NCBI GenBank assembly: GCA_022790905.1
Contig: JAAVYC010000007.1
Span: 1-15,085 of the forward strand
Origin: Lachnospiraceae bacterium
GTDB taxonomy: Bacteria > Bacillota > Clostridia > Lachnospirales > Lachnospiraceae
Direction: 5' to 3'
Length of the DNA: 15,085 nucleotides
Part shown: in pieces, positions 7,191 through 14,754 of the stretch
Position numbering within the stretch: position 1 is the stretch's first letter
Layout: the number at the start of each line of letters is the position of its first letter
Program-made: the position numbers and the translations under genes
Notes under the pieces: generated by a model
Told to the model about the DNA's origin: nothing
Database searches by the model: none
The model's input: only the letters and a program-made list of their open reading frames with translations

Positions 7191-7219
7191 ATTATAGCTT
7201 GATTTCTCCCTCTTAGCAA
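7191..7219 (-). promoter_or_regulatory. Promoter of the anti-sigma kinase/STAS pair
   Basis: On the minus strand a perfect -10 TATAAT (complement of 7191-7196) lies 17 bases downstream of TTGCTA (complement of 7214-7219, 4 of 6). The predicted start is near 7184, about 34 bases before the ATG. An 8-bp inverted repeat, AAGCTATA (7172-7179) with TATAGCTT (7193-7200), spans the -10 and the start point and could be an operator. Confidence 0.65.
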
Positions 7220-7220
7220 G

Positions 7221-7667
7221 TCACTTACTGTTTTCTTTTTTCTGAAGGATTAATTTTACTCCCTGAACCCTAAGAACCTGTGCCAATTCCTCAACTTCGA
7301 ATGTCACATCGTCTCGCTCTGCCCTCGCAGACCATTCCATACCATTATAGATTGCTCTTCCAGTTCCCTCTATATTATTGACAGTCTCGAGAATCCGTAC
7401 TGTCTTTCCCTCTAGCTCTTCATAATTTGTCTTTACGTTTTTCGGTTTGACAAATCTCAACGCCCATGGTCTTGTAAAATATAAAAGTACAAACGATACA
7501 ACAAAAAACAGTACTACCTGAAGCCACAAAGAACCGCCCATGATACAGACAGCACCTGCCACAAGCGCTCCGCCTGCAAACCATATGGAAGTTAAGCCCA
7601 CTGTCGCAATCTCAACAAGTAAAAAAATAACCAACAATCCAATCCAAAATATAAATACTTTTTCCAT
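7221..7667 (-). CDS. NfeD-family membrane protein
   Basis: A 148-residue short NfeD-like protein. Three hydrophobic helices (about 5-24, 27-45 and 48-65) are followed by a soluble OB-fold domain (about 80-142) with the typical stretch LEGKTVRILETVNNIEGTGRAIYNGMEWSARA. NfeD proteins usually act with an SPFH (flotillin/stomatin) partner in membrane microdomains, and the partner gene is commonly adjacent. Here no SPFH gene is next to it: proC lies 63 bases upstream and the anti-sigma pair downstream. ATG start with AAGGAG 5 bases before it. It is probably read through from proC, since I see no strong terminator in the gap. The family is clear from the layout; the role in this cell is unknown. 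Confidence 0.88.
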   Translation of the reverse strand: MEKVFIFWIGLLVIFLLVEIATVGLTSIWFAGGALVAGAVCIMGGSLWLQVVLFFVVSFVLLYFTRPWALRFVKPKNVKTNYEELEGKTVRILETVNNIEGTGRAIYNGMEWSARAERDDVTFEVEELAQVLRVQGVKLILQKKENSK

Positions 7668-7730
7668 ATAGTCTCCTTCCTGGCCCGACCCAACGGTATT
7701 CTTTCCTTCCGTTCGGCTATTAAAATCATG

Positions 7731-8525
7731 TTATATCTTCCTGGACTTATCAATACATGCCTCTACTGCATCCATAATCGATGCTCGAAATCCTTTTTCT
7801 TCTAAAACTTTTACTGCCTGTATCGTTGTCCCTCCAGGGGAACAAACCATATCTTTTAGTTCCCCTGGATGTTTTTTCGTCTCAAGCATCATTTTGGCAC
7901 TTCCTAAAACGGCCTGTGCCGCAAATTCATAAGCGAGAGCTCTCGGCATTCCCTCGGCAACTGCTTCATCTGCCATCGCTTCCATAAATAAAAAGACATA
8001 TGCCGGAGAACTGCCACTGATCCCCACTACGGTATCCATCAAAGATTCCGGAACTTGATACGCTTTTCCAAAGCTCTCCAAAATCTCTTTTGCTAACTCT
8101 TGCTCCTCCTCCAAAACCAACTCATTACAGCAAAATCCTGTACAACCCTCTCCGACCAAAGCCGGTGTATTTGGCATACAGCGCACTAACTTTAAATCTT
8201 TTCCAAACTGATTTTTTATCCATTCCATCGTCTTTCCCGGTGCAATAGAAATGATTAAGGTTTCTTTTCGAACTGCATTTTTAATCTGTTCGATGACCTC
8301 TGAAAAGAATTGCGGCTTTACAGAAAGGATCAAGATATCTGAAACTTCTGCTACTTTCAAATTATCTCCTGTCGTCTCTATCCCAAATCTCTTCCCGGCC
8401 GCTAAAAAAGAGGCCTCCATTTTATCAGAACCGATCAGATTTTTTTCCGAATACAATTTTTTCTTTAAAATCCCGCCAATCATGGCACTTGCCATATTTC
8501 CAAGACCAATAAATCCTATCTTCAT
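7731..8525 (-). CDS. proC: Pyrroline-5-carboxylate reductase
   Basis: This enzyme catalyses the last step of proline synthesis, the NAD(P)H reduction of pyrroline-5-carboxylate to proline, in the cytoplasm. It has 264 residues, the usual length. The Rossmann motif GFIGLGNMA is at 4-12; CMPNTPALVGEG is at 116-127; the P5CR signature region runs from GISGSSPAYVFLFMEAMADE (168-187) to CSPGGTTIQAV (228-238). I chose the ATG at 8523-8525, with GGAGG 5 bases upstream; an in-frame GTG four codons earlier overlaps that ribosome site and the stop of the kinase gene. The sensor kinase gene ends 11 bases upstream, so proC is probably co-transcribed with it. Whether that has regulatory meaning is unclear. 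Confidence 0.96.
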   Translation of the reverse strand: MKIGFIGLGNMASAMIGGILKKKLYSEKNLIGSDKMEASFLAAGKRFGIETTGDNLKVAEVSDILILSVKPQFFSEVIEQIKNAVRKETLIISIAPGKTMEWIKNQFGKDLKLVRCMPNTPALVGEGCTGFCCNELVLEEEQELAKEILESFGKAYQVPESLMDTVVGISGSSPAYVFLFMEAMADEAVAEGMPRALAYEFAAQAVLGSAKMMLETKKHPGELKDMVCSPGGTTIQAVKVLEEKGFRASIMDAVEACIDKSRKI

Positions 8526-8536
8526 CTTTTCCTCCA

Positions 8537-11500
8537 CTACTTCTCACGGTCACGAAGCACCTCATTTAATGTTCCATACAATTTATCCACCTCTACAGGT
8601 TTCGATAAGTGGCCATTCATACCGCATTCTACGGATTTCTTCAAATCGTCATCAAATGCATTTGCCGACATTGCAACAATCGGTATTGTATGACAATCCT
8701 CACGTTCCATACTTCGGATTGTACGAGTTGCCTCTAAACCGTCCATAATTGGCATCATAATATCCATCAGTATCACATCATATGTACCTGGTTCAGTAGT
8801 ACGGATACGCTCTACAGCCTGTGCCCCATCATACACACAATCCACTTTGAAATTGCGCTCTTCCAATAGAGTCTGTGCAATCTCAGAATTCAGCTCATTA
8901 TCTTCTACTACTAAAATACGGCGTCCCTCAAAAGAGATTTCTTCTTGCTGTACCTCAATCTCCATGTTTTCTCCAAGATCCAAAAAGACCTGAAAACTGA
9001 ACGTACTGCCCTCTCCAAGCTCGCTGTCTAATTGAATGTTGCTGCCCATCATTTGAATCAAGCGGCTACTAATCGAAAGTCCTAGACCTGTACCCTGTTG
9101 TTTTGATGGATTATTGCCAGAGGACTGTTCAAAAGATCGGAATACTCGCTCTTGATCTTCCCTGGCAATACCGATTCCCGTATCACGCACCGCAAAATAG
9201 ACCAAGGTTTTCGTTCCAACAGTCTCCAATTCATGTACTGTCAGAGTGATTTTTCCCTTTATCGGTGTAAACTTAACGGCATTTCCCAATAAATTAATCA
9301 GTACTTGACTGATTCTCATTTTGTCTGCCATAAACCAGCCATGGCTCAATTGAATGTCCTGTACAAAATCAATCTCTTTTGCTTTTACCTGCGGCATAAT
9401 CAATTCTTTCATGCCATCCACCATCTCATACATATTAAAATTGACGGCTTCTAATTTCATCTTGCCGCTCTCGATCTTAGACATATCCAAAATATCATTA
9501 ATCAATCCCAGCAGATAGTCGGAAGAGGACTGTATTTTTTGCAGACAATCTATAACCCTTTCCTGACTCTGATCTTGTTGAAGGGCAATTGCTGTCATAC
9601 CGATAATACCGTTCATAGGGGTACGAATCTCATGGCTCATGCGGGATAAAAATTCAGATTTGGCCTTGCTGGCAATATCATGCTGCTGCTGGTTCATCTG
9701 ACTCTGAATCGCTCTGACAAGCTCTGTAAGATTTTGATACTCTTCGGGATTCTCTAAAAACTGCTGCTCAATACCGAGAATACAAATATTTCCCATATAA
9801 CTTCCGCTGTCATACATCGGCAGTACAACACCATGCTGTCCCGATACCACATTTAAAAAACATCGTATCACTTTCCGATGGCTATCCTCTTCTGAAAAAT
9901 ATCGTACCTCATCTTGACCTAACCATTCATAAAATTCTTCTTTCTCTTCTTCCTTATATTTCTTTACACTTTCGTTAATAATTTCCCCGTTTTCGTGCCA
10001 TTGATACTCCAAATAATTAGCATTAAAATCGGTTCGTAACACAGATACCAATACATCACTCGCACGATAAAATCTAGCAATTTTTCGAATCATTAACGTC
10101 ATCTGAGCTGGAAAATCTGCCCCTTTTCCAAACAGATTCAAGGCTACAGATACCAGATTGACATCTTCCTCATAATCTATGCTATTGATCTCACGTCCCT
10201 GTAATGCAGGTAAAACCGTATTCTCTTTTTCAGGAAGATCCTCATAAAAAAGATACCGTTTTGTGACACCAGTGACTACAGATTGTCTAGCTAGCTTTGC
10301 CATACAGATCAATTTCTCCGTGGTCCAATCTCCTTTTGCGCAGCTTAGACCAGCATGCATATCCACGCTAAACATTTCTGTCTCAAAACTTGCTGTCATT
10401 TTTTCTAACAAATTTTCTATAAATACTGTCGCCTGTTCTCTGGTCTGATCTTCCAGCCACAGGACAAACTCATCTCCTCTAAGACGTAACGCGACTGCCT
10501 GTCGGTTCGTCTTTGCCTGGAACTCCTGGCAACTCACACAAATCAAATTCCCGACTTCCTCGAGAATCATATCTCCGAATACAATGCCATTTTTTTCGTT
10601 GATTTCTTTTAATTGTTCCAAAAGCAAATCAATCATAACACCGTCTTGATGTATTTTCCTATACTCTTGCAGGCGTTGCATACCGGCGCTAAAAACATAG
10701 AGACCAGTGATACCGTCCGTAATCGTCTTCCTAAGCTGTTCTGCCTCCTTTTCTTTCTGTTCTTGAATATTCCGGATACTCCCCACCAGCTTGCGCCGTT
10801 TGCCGTCTGTATCATATACCGTCTTACTAGAAAGAGACACCCATTCAAACTTCGCATTTTCTGGCCATTTTATCCGAAATTCCACAGACAACTGGTCGTC
10901 TTTTCTCTGTAATGTCTGAACAACGGTATCCCGATCCATATCATAAATATAATCAGAATTAATAAAACCGCTCTCAGTTTCTTCACATTTCCACTGTCCA
11001 CTCATTGTCTCATGGTTGACAATATCTAACATATGGCTCTCGAGATCATAGGAAAAGAAGATATCTTTGGAAAATTCCAAAGCGACCCTATAGCGCTCTT
11101 TTTCTTCTAAGAGAATATTTTCCGCATCTTTTTGCCTGTCTGTCAAATCTTTGACCACATCATAGAGCGCATCGATTTCTAAAATATTGGACAGGCCAAA
11201 TTTCTGAAGCCCTGCACTTCCCTCGCTGATACACTGCATCAGATGCTGAACCGGTTTGGTTAGATGTCTCACCAAAAAATAGATCCCAATTACACCAAAA
11301 CCCAAACCAATCAACACAGAAATTAACATCCAGACATAGAGTTGATGGCTCATTCCAAAAAGTTCTTCTTCTGTATTTAATCCCAACAGCACCCATTCCG
11401 TGTTTTCATAAGGTGCATTGTTACTGTATAATTTCAAAGGACAGACCACAGCATAGACATCCTGTTCATTCAATTGAATATCCTGTACCTTCGAAAGATT

Positions 11501-12475
11501 CTCATAATCTGTCTTTTGCAAAACAGAAGCTTTCCTATCCTTTGTAGAATGAATCAGATTATAAAGAACCCCTTTTCCCACCAGAGGAAGATATCTGCCA
11601 TTCTCCTGCTGAACAGCCAGCATATATCCCGACTGCTGAGAATCATTCAATTCTTCTACCGGAAAATAATCATACAATTTTTTGCTGGAAATCTCTACTC
11701 CCAATACACCATATACCTCCCCCTTATGCCTCAGAGGTATCGAATATGTGATCATTTCGTGGGAATCTGCCTTCTCCTTTTCCAAAGAAAAAGGCATAGA
11801 CCAATAGCCCAGATGGACCACTTCTGCATCTGAGTATTCTCTTCCAGCTCTCCAAGGCTCATAAAAATAGTTATCAGAAGTATTCTGTCCCTGGCCATCC
11901 ATATGAAAATGGGTTGTCCATGATGTATCTAGTGGTATATTCCATGTCCTAGAGAGATTTTTACTTCCTCTTTCCAAAAACAGATCCGTATAATTCGCAG
12001 GATTCGTATTCGGATCAGAATCCCTGATAAAAAATCCATCAAAATCTGTCTCTGTCTGCATATCCATTCCAGTCAGAACAAAGAAAATACCTGTAGTGGA
12101 ATTATTTTGTAACAGATTTAGACATTCCGGAAAAAGCTCCTCCAACAGTTTATCTTTCATTTCATGGGAGCTGAGGACTTCCTCTAATCCCACCTTTTCA
12201 CTGTTCAAAAACTGTTTTAAAATCTCATCCATGAGCACTTCCTGATCACGGACGGACGCCCATCGCTGATTCATATCATTTTGCAGAATCACTTTTCTAT
12301 TTTCCACTAACCGGTTCATCATGCCGCTGGAGTATTCCTCTAACATCTCTGTGGTCTTTCTGACCACTAAAGTCCCAATCGTAATGCTACTCTGTACTAA
12401 CATAATGACGATAAGAGGAACCAGAAAGATTCTAAATATTGTTGCTTTTTTTCTTCTTTGATGTTTTCCCTTCAT
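8537..12475 (-). CDS. Hybrid sensor histidine kinase: Cache-PAS-GGDEF-GAF-HisKA-HATPase-REC
   Basis: A membrane-bound hybrid two-component sensor of 1312 residues (numbered from the ATG at 12473-12475). Transmembrane helix 1 is at about 11-38, a large extracellular Cache-like region at 39-378, helix 2 at about 379-402, then a HAMP-like linker, PAS (about 458-574), a degenerate GGDEF domain (about 585-745, RGDEF at 666-670), GAF (about 769-919), HisKA with phospho-acceptor His948 (RMSHEIRTPMNG), HATPase_c (Asn1065, DTGIGI 1098-1103, GTGLGL 1128-1133) and receiver REC (acidic pair Glu1191/Asp1192, phospho-acceptor Asp1238 in ILMDIMMP, Lys1292). There is no HPt or DNA-binding output. I preferred the ATG, with AGGA 5 bases upstream; an in-frame TTG at 12491-12493 overlaps the upstream stop and would add six residues. 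It follows the solute-binding protein by 7 bases. Confidence 0.93.
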   Translation of the reverse strand: MKGKHQRRKKATIFRIFLVPLIVIMLVQSSITIGTLVVRKTTEMLEEYSSGMMNRLVENRKVILQNDMNQRWASVRDQEVLMDEILKQFLNSEKVGLEEVLSSHEMKDKLLEELFPECLNLLQNNSTTGIFFVLTGMDMQTETDFDGFFIRDSDPNTNPANYTDLFLERGSKNLSRTWNIPLDTSWTTHFHMDGQGQNTSDNYFYEPWRAGREYSDAEVVHLGYWSMPFSLEKEKADSHEMITYSIPLRHKGEVYGVLGVEISSKKLYDYFPVEELNDSQQSGYMLAVQQENGRYLPLVGKGVLYNLIHSTKDRKASVLQKTDYENLSKVQDIQLNEQDVYAVVCPLKLYSNNAPYENTEWVLLGLNTEEELFGMSHQLYVWMLISVLIGLGFGVIGIYFLVRHLTKPVQHLMQCISEGSAGLQKFGLSNILEIDALYDVVKDLTDRQKDAENILLEEKERYRVALEFSKDIFFSYDLESHMLDIVNHETMSGQWKCEETESGFINSDYIYDMDRDTVVQTLQRKDDQLSVEFRIKWPENAKFEWVSLSSKTVYDTDGKRRKLVGSIRNIQEQKEKEAEQLRKTITDGITGLYVFSAGMQRLQEYRKIHQDGVMIDLLLEQLKEINEKNGIVFGDMILEEVGNLICVSCQEFQAKTNRQAVALRLRGDEFVLWLEDQTREQATVFIENLLEKMTASFETEMFSVDMHAGLSCAKGDWTTEKLICMAKLARQSVVTGVTKRYLFYEDLPEKENTVLPALQGREINSIDYEEDVNLVSVALNLFGKGADFPAQMTLMIRKIARFYRASDVLVSVLRTDFNANYLEYQWHENGEIINESVKKYKEEEKEEFYEWLGQDEVRYFSEEDSHRKVIRCFLNVVSGQHGVVLPMYDSGSYMGNICILGIEQQFLENPEEYQNLTELVRAIQSQMNQQQHDIASKAKSEFLSRMSHEIRTPMNGIIGMTAIALQQDQSQERVIDCLQKIQSSSDYLLGLINDILDMSKIESGKMKLEAVNFNMYEMVDGMKELIMPQVKAKEIDFVQDIQLSHGWFMADKMRISQVLINLLGNAVKFTPIKGKITLTVHELETVGTKTLVYFAVRDTGIGIAREDQERVFRSFEQSSGNNPSKQQGTGLGLSISSRLIQMMGSNIQLDSELGEGSTFSFQVFLDLGENMEIEVQQEEISFEGRRILVVEDNELNSEIAQTLLEERNFKVDCVYDGAQAVERIRTTEPGTYDVILMDIMMPIMDGLEATRTIRSMEREDCHTIPIVAMSANAFDDDLKKSVECGMNGHLSKPVEVDKLYGTLNEVLRDREK

Positions 12476-12482
12476 CTCATTC

Positions 12483-13940
12483 CTATTTGCCAACCGCGTC
12501 GTTTAATGCATTACAAAAAGAATCATACCATTCGTCAAAAGCTTTTTCTGTTACATAACTTGCCGTTGCTTCTTCCAAACTCTTCCCCTGTTTCATCTTT
12601 GCAACCACGTTTTCCCGATCTTCAGCTGCTTTGTCCGCAAGATTGTACTCTAATACTTTTCTCGCCGCAGAACCATTCTCAAAACTCTTATTCGTATATA
12701 AAGTCGTATCGTCTTTTTCTTTAAAAATTGTAGTCAGACAATCGTATGTCTTAGGTGCTACTTCTAACTTCTTATCTTTAATGACTTCATCTAACTTTTT
12801 CGCACTATTTGCCTTTTTCAAAACTGGTAAATAGCCGGACACACAGCCAAACTGCAAATTGTTATCCGCCTCTGTAAACCATTTTAAGAACTCCACAGAA
12901 GCATACTCATGCTTTTCATCCGACTTGCTGACTACCATGCCGGCTCCCTGCTGTACAGCATAATGCTCTCCATCCTCAAATATAGGCGCCTCCATCACAA
13001 TATAATCAATATCATAATTTTTATCATCCAATTCCACCTTATTCGGAAAGTACATCGCCGAGGACGTCGAACCCGTATAGGCGAGAAGATCTCCCGTCTT
13101 TACGTCATCAGAGCGGAAGGAGCCATAAGCTCCAAAATATCCCTTTACCATAGGAACATAATAATTCTCCCAAAGACGATGTAATTCTTCTTTTGGAACA
13201 TTTAAAGTCATCTTACCGTCTTTCACCTGAAAAATTTCTTCTCCCAGCTGTTTCATACCGATGATAAAATAGTTTGCCACAGCATCTCTTCCATAAAACG
13301 CCTTGCCATCTCCCGGTACGTCAGGAGTCTGACTGTCCGTCCACTCATAGTATGCCTGTGCTGTGGAGGTAATGCCTTCTATTGTCTTTAACTTTTCCAA
13401 GGAGGCTCCCGTAGCTGCCGCAAAAGGTTCCCAATCTGTCTTGTTAATCATTGTAATCTCTGTAGATTTTGCCGTAGGAAAAATTCGCAATGTACCATCG
13501 GCGGCAATACAACCTTCCTCAATATAGGAATCCACATATTGATCCAATTCCTCTTTGCTGAGATATTCAGACAAATTTGCCAAGGCACCCGCCTGCTCTA
13601 CCTCGTAAGCCGTGTCCGCATAGGAGGCAAAAATATCTGGCATCTCATCCGCTCCCACTTTTCCACCAATAGAATCTCTTACTGCTGTCTCTAAATCTGA
13701 AACGGATCCTTGGCTGTAACTCTGTACATAAATGCCTTTTTCTTTTCCTACTGTGTCGTTAAATTCTTCAACCAAGGCATCAAATGCAACTTGCTGAGAA
13801 CCATTATAATAATGCCACACTGTCAAAGACACTGGGTCACCAGGATCTAACGGACTTTTATCCCCGCCGCAACCCGTCAAAATAAATGCAAAAACCGCTA
13901 TAAGGCACACTTTTTGCATTAATTTACCTACATTTTTCAT
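12483..13940 (-). CDS. Extracellular solute-binding lipoprotein (family 1), sensor-associated
   Basis: A 485-residue lipoprotein of the ABC-type family 1 (carbohydrate-type) solute-binding proteins. The signal peptide ends in the lipobox LTGC with lipidated Cys24, followed by a Gly/Asp/Ser-rich linker. The mature protein begins VSLTVWHYYNGSQQVAFDALVEEFN, a typical first strand and helix of this class, and later shows the familiar EFLKWFTEADNN segment near the C-terminal hinge. ATG start with AGGAGG 8 bases upstream. No permease or ATPase gene accompanies it; instead the next gene, 7 bases on, is a hybrid sensor kinase with an extracellular domain. I infer that it presents a ligand to the kinase rather than, or as well as, feeding a transporter encoded elsewhere. 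The ligand is unknown; family 1 members often bind sugars or oligosaccharides. Confidence 0.92.
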   Translation of the reverse strand: MKNVGKLMQKVCLIAVFAFILTGCGGDKSPLDPGDPVSLTVWHYYNGSQQVAFDALVEEFNDTVGKEKGIYVQSYSQGSVSDLETAVRDSIGGKVGADEMPDIFASYADTAYEVEQAGALANLSEYLSKEELDQYVDSYIEEGCIAADGTLRIFPTAKSTEITMINKTDWEPFAAATGASLEKLKTIEGITSTAQAYYEWTDSQTPDVPGDGKAFYGRDAVANYFIIGMKQLGEEIFQVKDGKMTLNVPKEELHRLWENYYVPMVKGYFGAYGSFRSDDVKTGDLLAYTGSTSSAMYFPNKVELDDKNYDIDYIVMEAPIFEDGEHYAVQQGAGMVVSKSDEKHEYASVEFLKWFTEADNNLQFGCVSGYLPVLKKANSAKKLDEVIKDKKLEVAPKTYDCLTTIFKEKDDTTLYTNKSFENGSAARKVLEYNLADKAAEDRENVVAKMKQGKSLEEATASYVTEKAFDEWYDSFCNALNDAVGK

Positions 13941-13970
13941 ATCTTTTCCCTCCTATACATATTTTTTCTC

Positions 13971-13999
13971 ATTCTAGCATACACTCTTTGCATTTTCAA
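13971..13999 (-). promoter_or_regulatory. Promoter of the solute-binding protein/sensor kinase operon
   Basis: On the minus strand the -35 TTGAAA (complement of 13994-13999) is 17 bases from the -10 TAGAAT (complement of 13971-13976), which is also extended by TGC. The predicted start is near 13964, giving a leader of about 24 bases. This looks like a strong vegetative promoter. Confidence 0.75.
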
Positions 14000-14033
14000 T
14001 ATGGGAAATATTTAACGCTTTTATAGACTCAAA

Positions 14034-14528
14034 TCACAACGCTTCCCAACTATCCAAAATATCCTCTCCATCCAGAACGGCTTCCATTAGTTCATCATCG
14101 TGATAAGACAATTTTAGAGAAAAAAACGGAACATTCTTCTCAAAAAGACGAAAGAAAATCCGATCTCCTTTCCAGATGTGCAGATTTTGAATCTCTGCTT
14201 TTGGCACCCATTCGAGATTTCCTTCTTCGCAGTCACTCAATTCCCCCTCGAACCCATCTGCCGTGTAAAGGCACATATATTCTGTCTGCCAATGATCCGA
14301 ACAAAAAGTCACCAACCCCCGAAATCTCCATTTTGTCAATGTAAGCCCCGTCTCTTCTTTTACTTCACGAAGGAGACATTCTTCCGGACTCTCATCTACT
14401 TCAAAATGTCCTCCCACTCCAATCCATTTATCTTTATTGATATCTACTTCCTTTTTTACCCTGTGCAGCATCAAATACGAATCGTCTGTCTCTATGTAAC
14501 ATAATGTTGTCATTTTCTCCTTTTGCAT
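14034..14528 (-). CDS. NUDIX hydrolase (MutT-like)
   Basis: A NUDIX-fold pyrophosphohydrolase that cleaves a nucleoside diphosphate linked to another moiety; the layout resembles the 8-oxo-dGTP diphosphatase (MutT/YjhB) group, but the substrate cannot be fixed from sequence. It has 164 residues from the chosen ATG. The NUDIX box GX5EX7REUXEEXGU is complete at residues 40-62 (Gly40, Glu46, Arg54-Glu55, Glu58-Glu59, Gly61). The start is uncertain: ATG at 14526-14528 has GAGG 12 bases away, ATG at 14511-14513 (MTTLCYIE) has AAGGAG only 3 bases away, and a TTG at 14562-14564 is possible but lies close to the predicted transcription start. It is a single gene with its own promoter; no terminator is evident before the next gene 93 bases on. 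Confidence 0.9.
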   Translation of the reverse strand: MQKEKMTTLCYIETDDSYLMLHRVKKEVDINKDKWIGVGGHFEVDESPEECLLREVKEETGLTLTKWRFRGLVTFCSDHWQTEYMCLYTADGFEGELSDCEEGNLEWVPKAEIQNLHIWKGDRIFFRLFEKNVPFFSLKLSYHDDELMEAVLDGEDILDSWEAL

Positions 14529-14585
14529 TTTTTTACCATTCCTCTTATGTATTCTTACGCACAATTTTATCGTATCATTACCTTT

Positions 14586-14614
14586 ATTATAGAAAAAACC
14601 ACTTGGAAAATCAA
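14586..14614 (-). promoter_or_regulatory. Promoter of the NUDIX gene
   Basis: On the minus strand a perfect -10 TATAAT (complement of 14586-14591) lies 17 bases from TTGATT (complement of 14609-14614, 4 of 6). The transcript would start near 14579, about 50 bases before the chosen ATG, which argues against the TTG at 14564 as the main start. Confidence 0.65.
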
Positions 14615-14640
14615 TGAAAATACAACGTCTTTTTCACAGT

Positions 14641-14683
14641 TTAACGGCGCCAATTGAAACAGAGTTCAAACTGGCGCCGTTAA
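14641..14683. repeat. Perfect 12-bp inverted repeat (hairpin element)
   Basis: TTAACGGCGCCA at 14641-14652 is matched exactly by its reverse complement at 14672-14683, with a 19-base spacer that itself has a 5-bp internal pairing (TTGAA/TTCAA). On the plus strand the stem can be extended by about three pairs including one wobble. Neither strand has a run of T after the stem, so it is not a canonical intrinsic terminator, though it could still act as one or as an RNA-stabilising hairpin. It lies 27 bases upstream of the -35 of the NUDIX promoter. Confidence 0.8.
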
Positions 14684-14687
14684 GCTC

Positions 14688-14742
14688 ATATAAAAATCAG
14701 AACGTGAACATGCATAAAATGCACTTTTGTTCTATGATTTTT
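14688..14742 (-). terminator. Probable terminator of the rubrerythrin gene
   Basis: Twelve bases at 14692-14703 (AAAAATCAGAAC on the plus strand) pair with 14729-14742 with a 2-base bulge, and an inner hairpin TGCAT/ATGCA is nested at 14711-14723. In the minus-strand RNA the stem ends in five U. It lies 12 bases after the rubrerythrin stop. The stem is AT-rich, so moderate confidence; the GC-rich inverted repeat just beyond may back it up. Confidence 0.55.
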
Positions 14743-14754
14743 GATAACAAACGA

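Noticed and set aside
7690..7725. A hairpin between proC and nfeD formed by AACGG and CCGTT.
   Set aside because: Only five contiguous pairs, interrupted extensions and no U-tract; not a credible terminator, so read-through into nfeD is more likely.
8251..8748. A 165-codon open frame on the plus strand across the proC/kinase junction.
   Set aside because: It lies opposite two clear genes with full family motifs, has no domain that I recognise and no supporting ribosome site; it is a shadow.
13985..14033. A terminator between the NUDIX gene and the solute-binding protein gene.
   Set aside because: I found no inverted repeat with a T-run in this gap; a repeated GCGTT is direct, not inverted. 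Read-through is possible.
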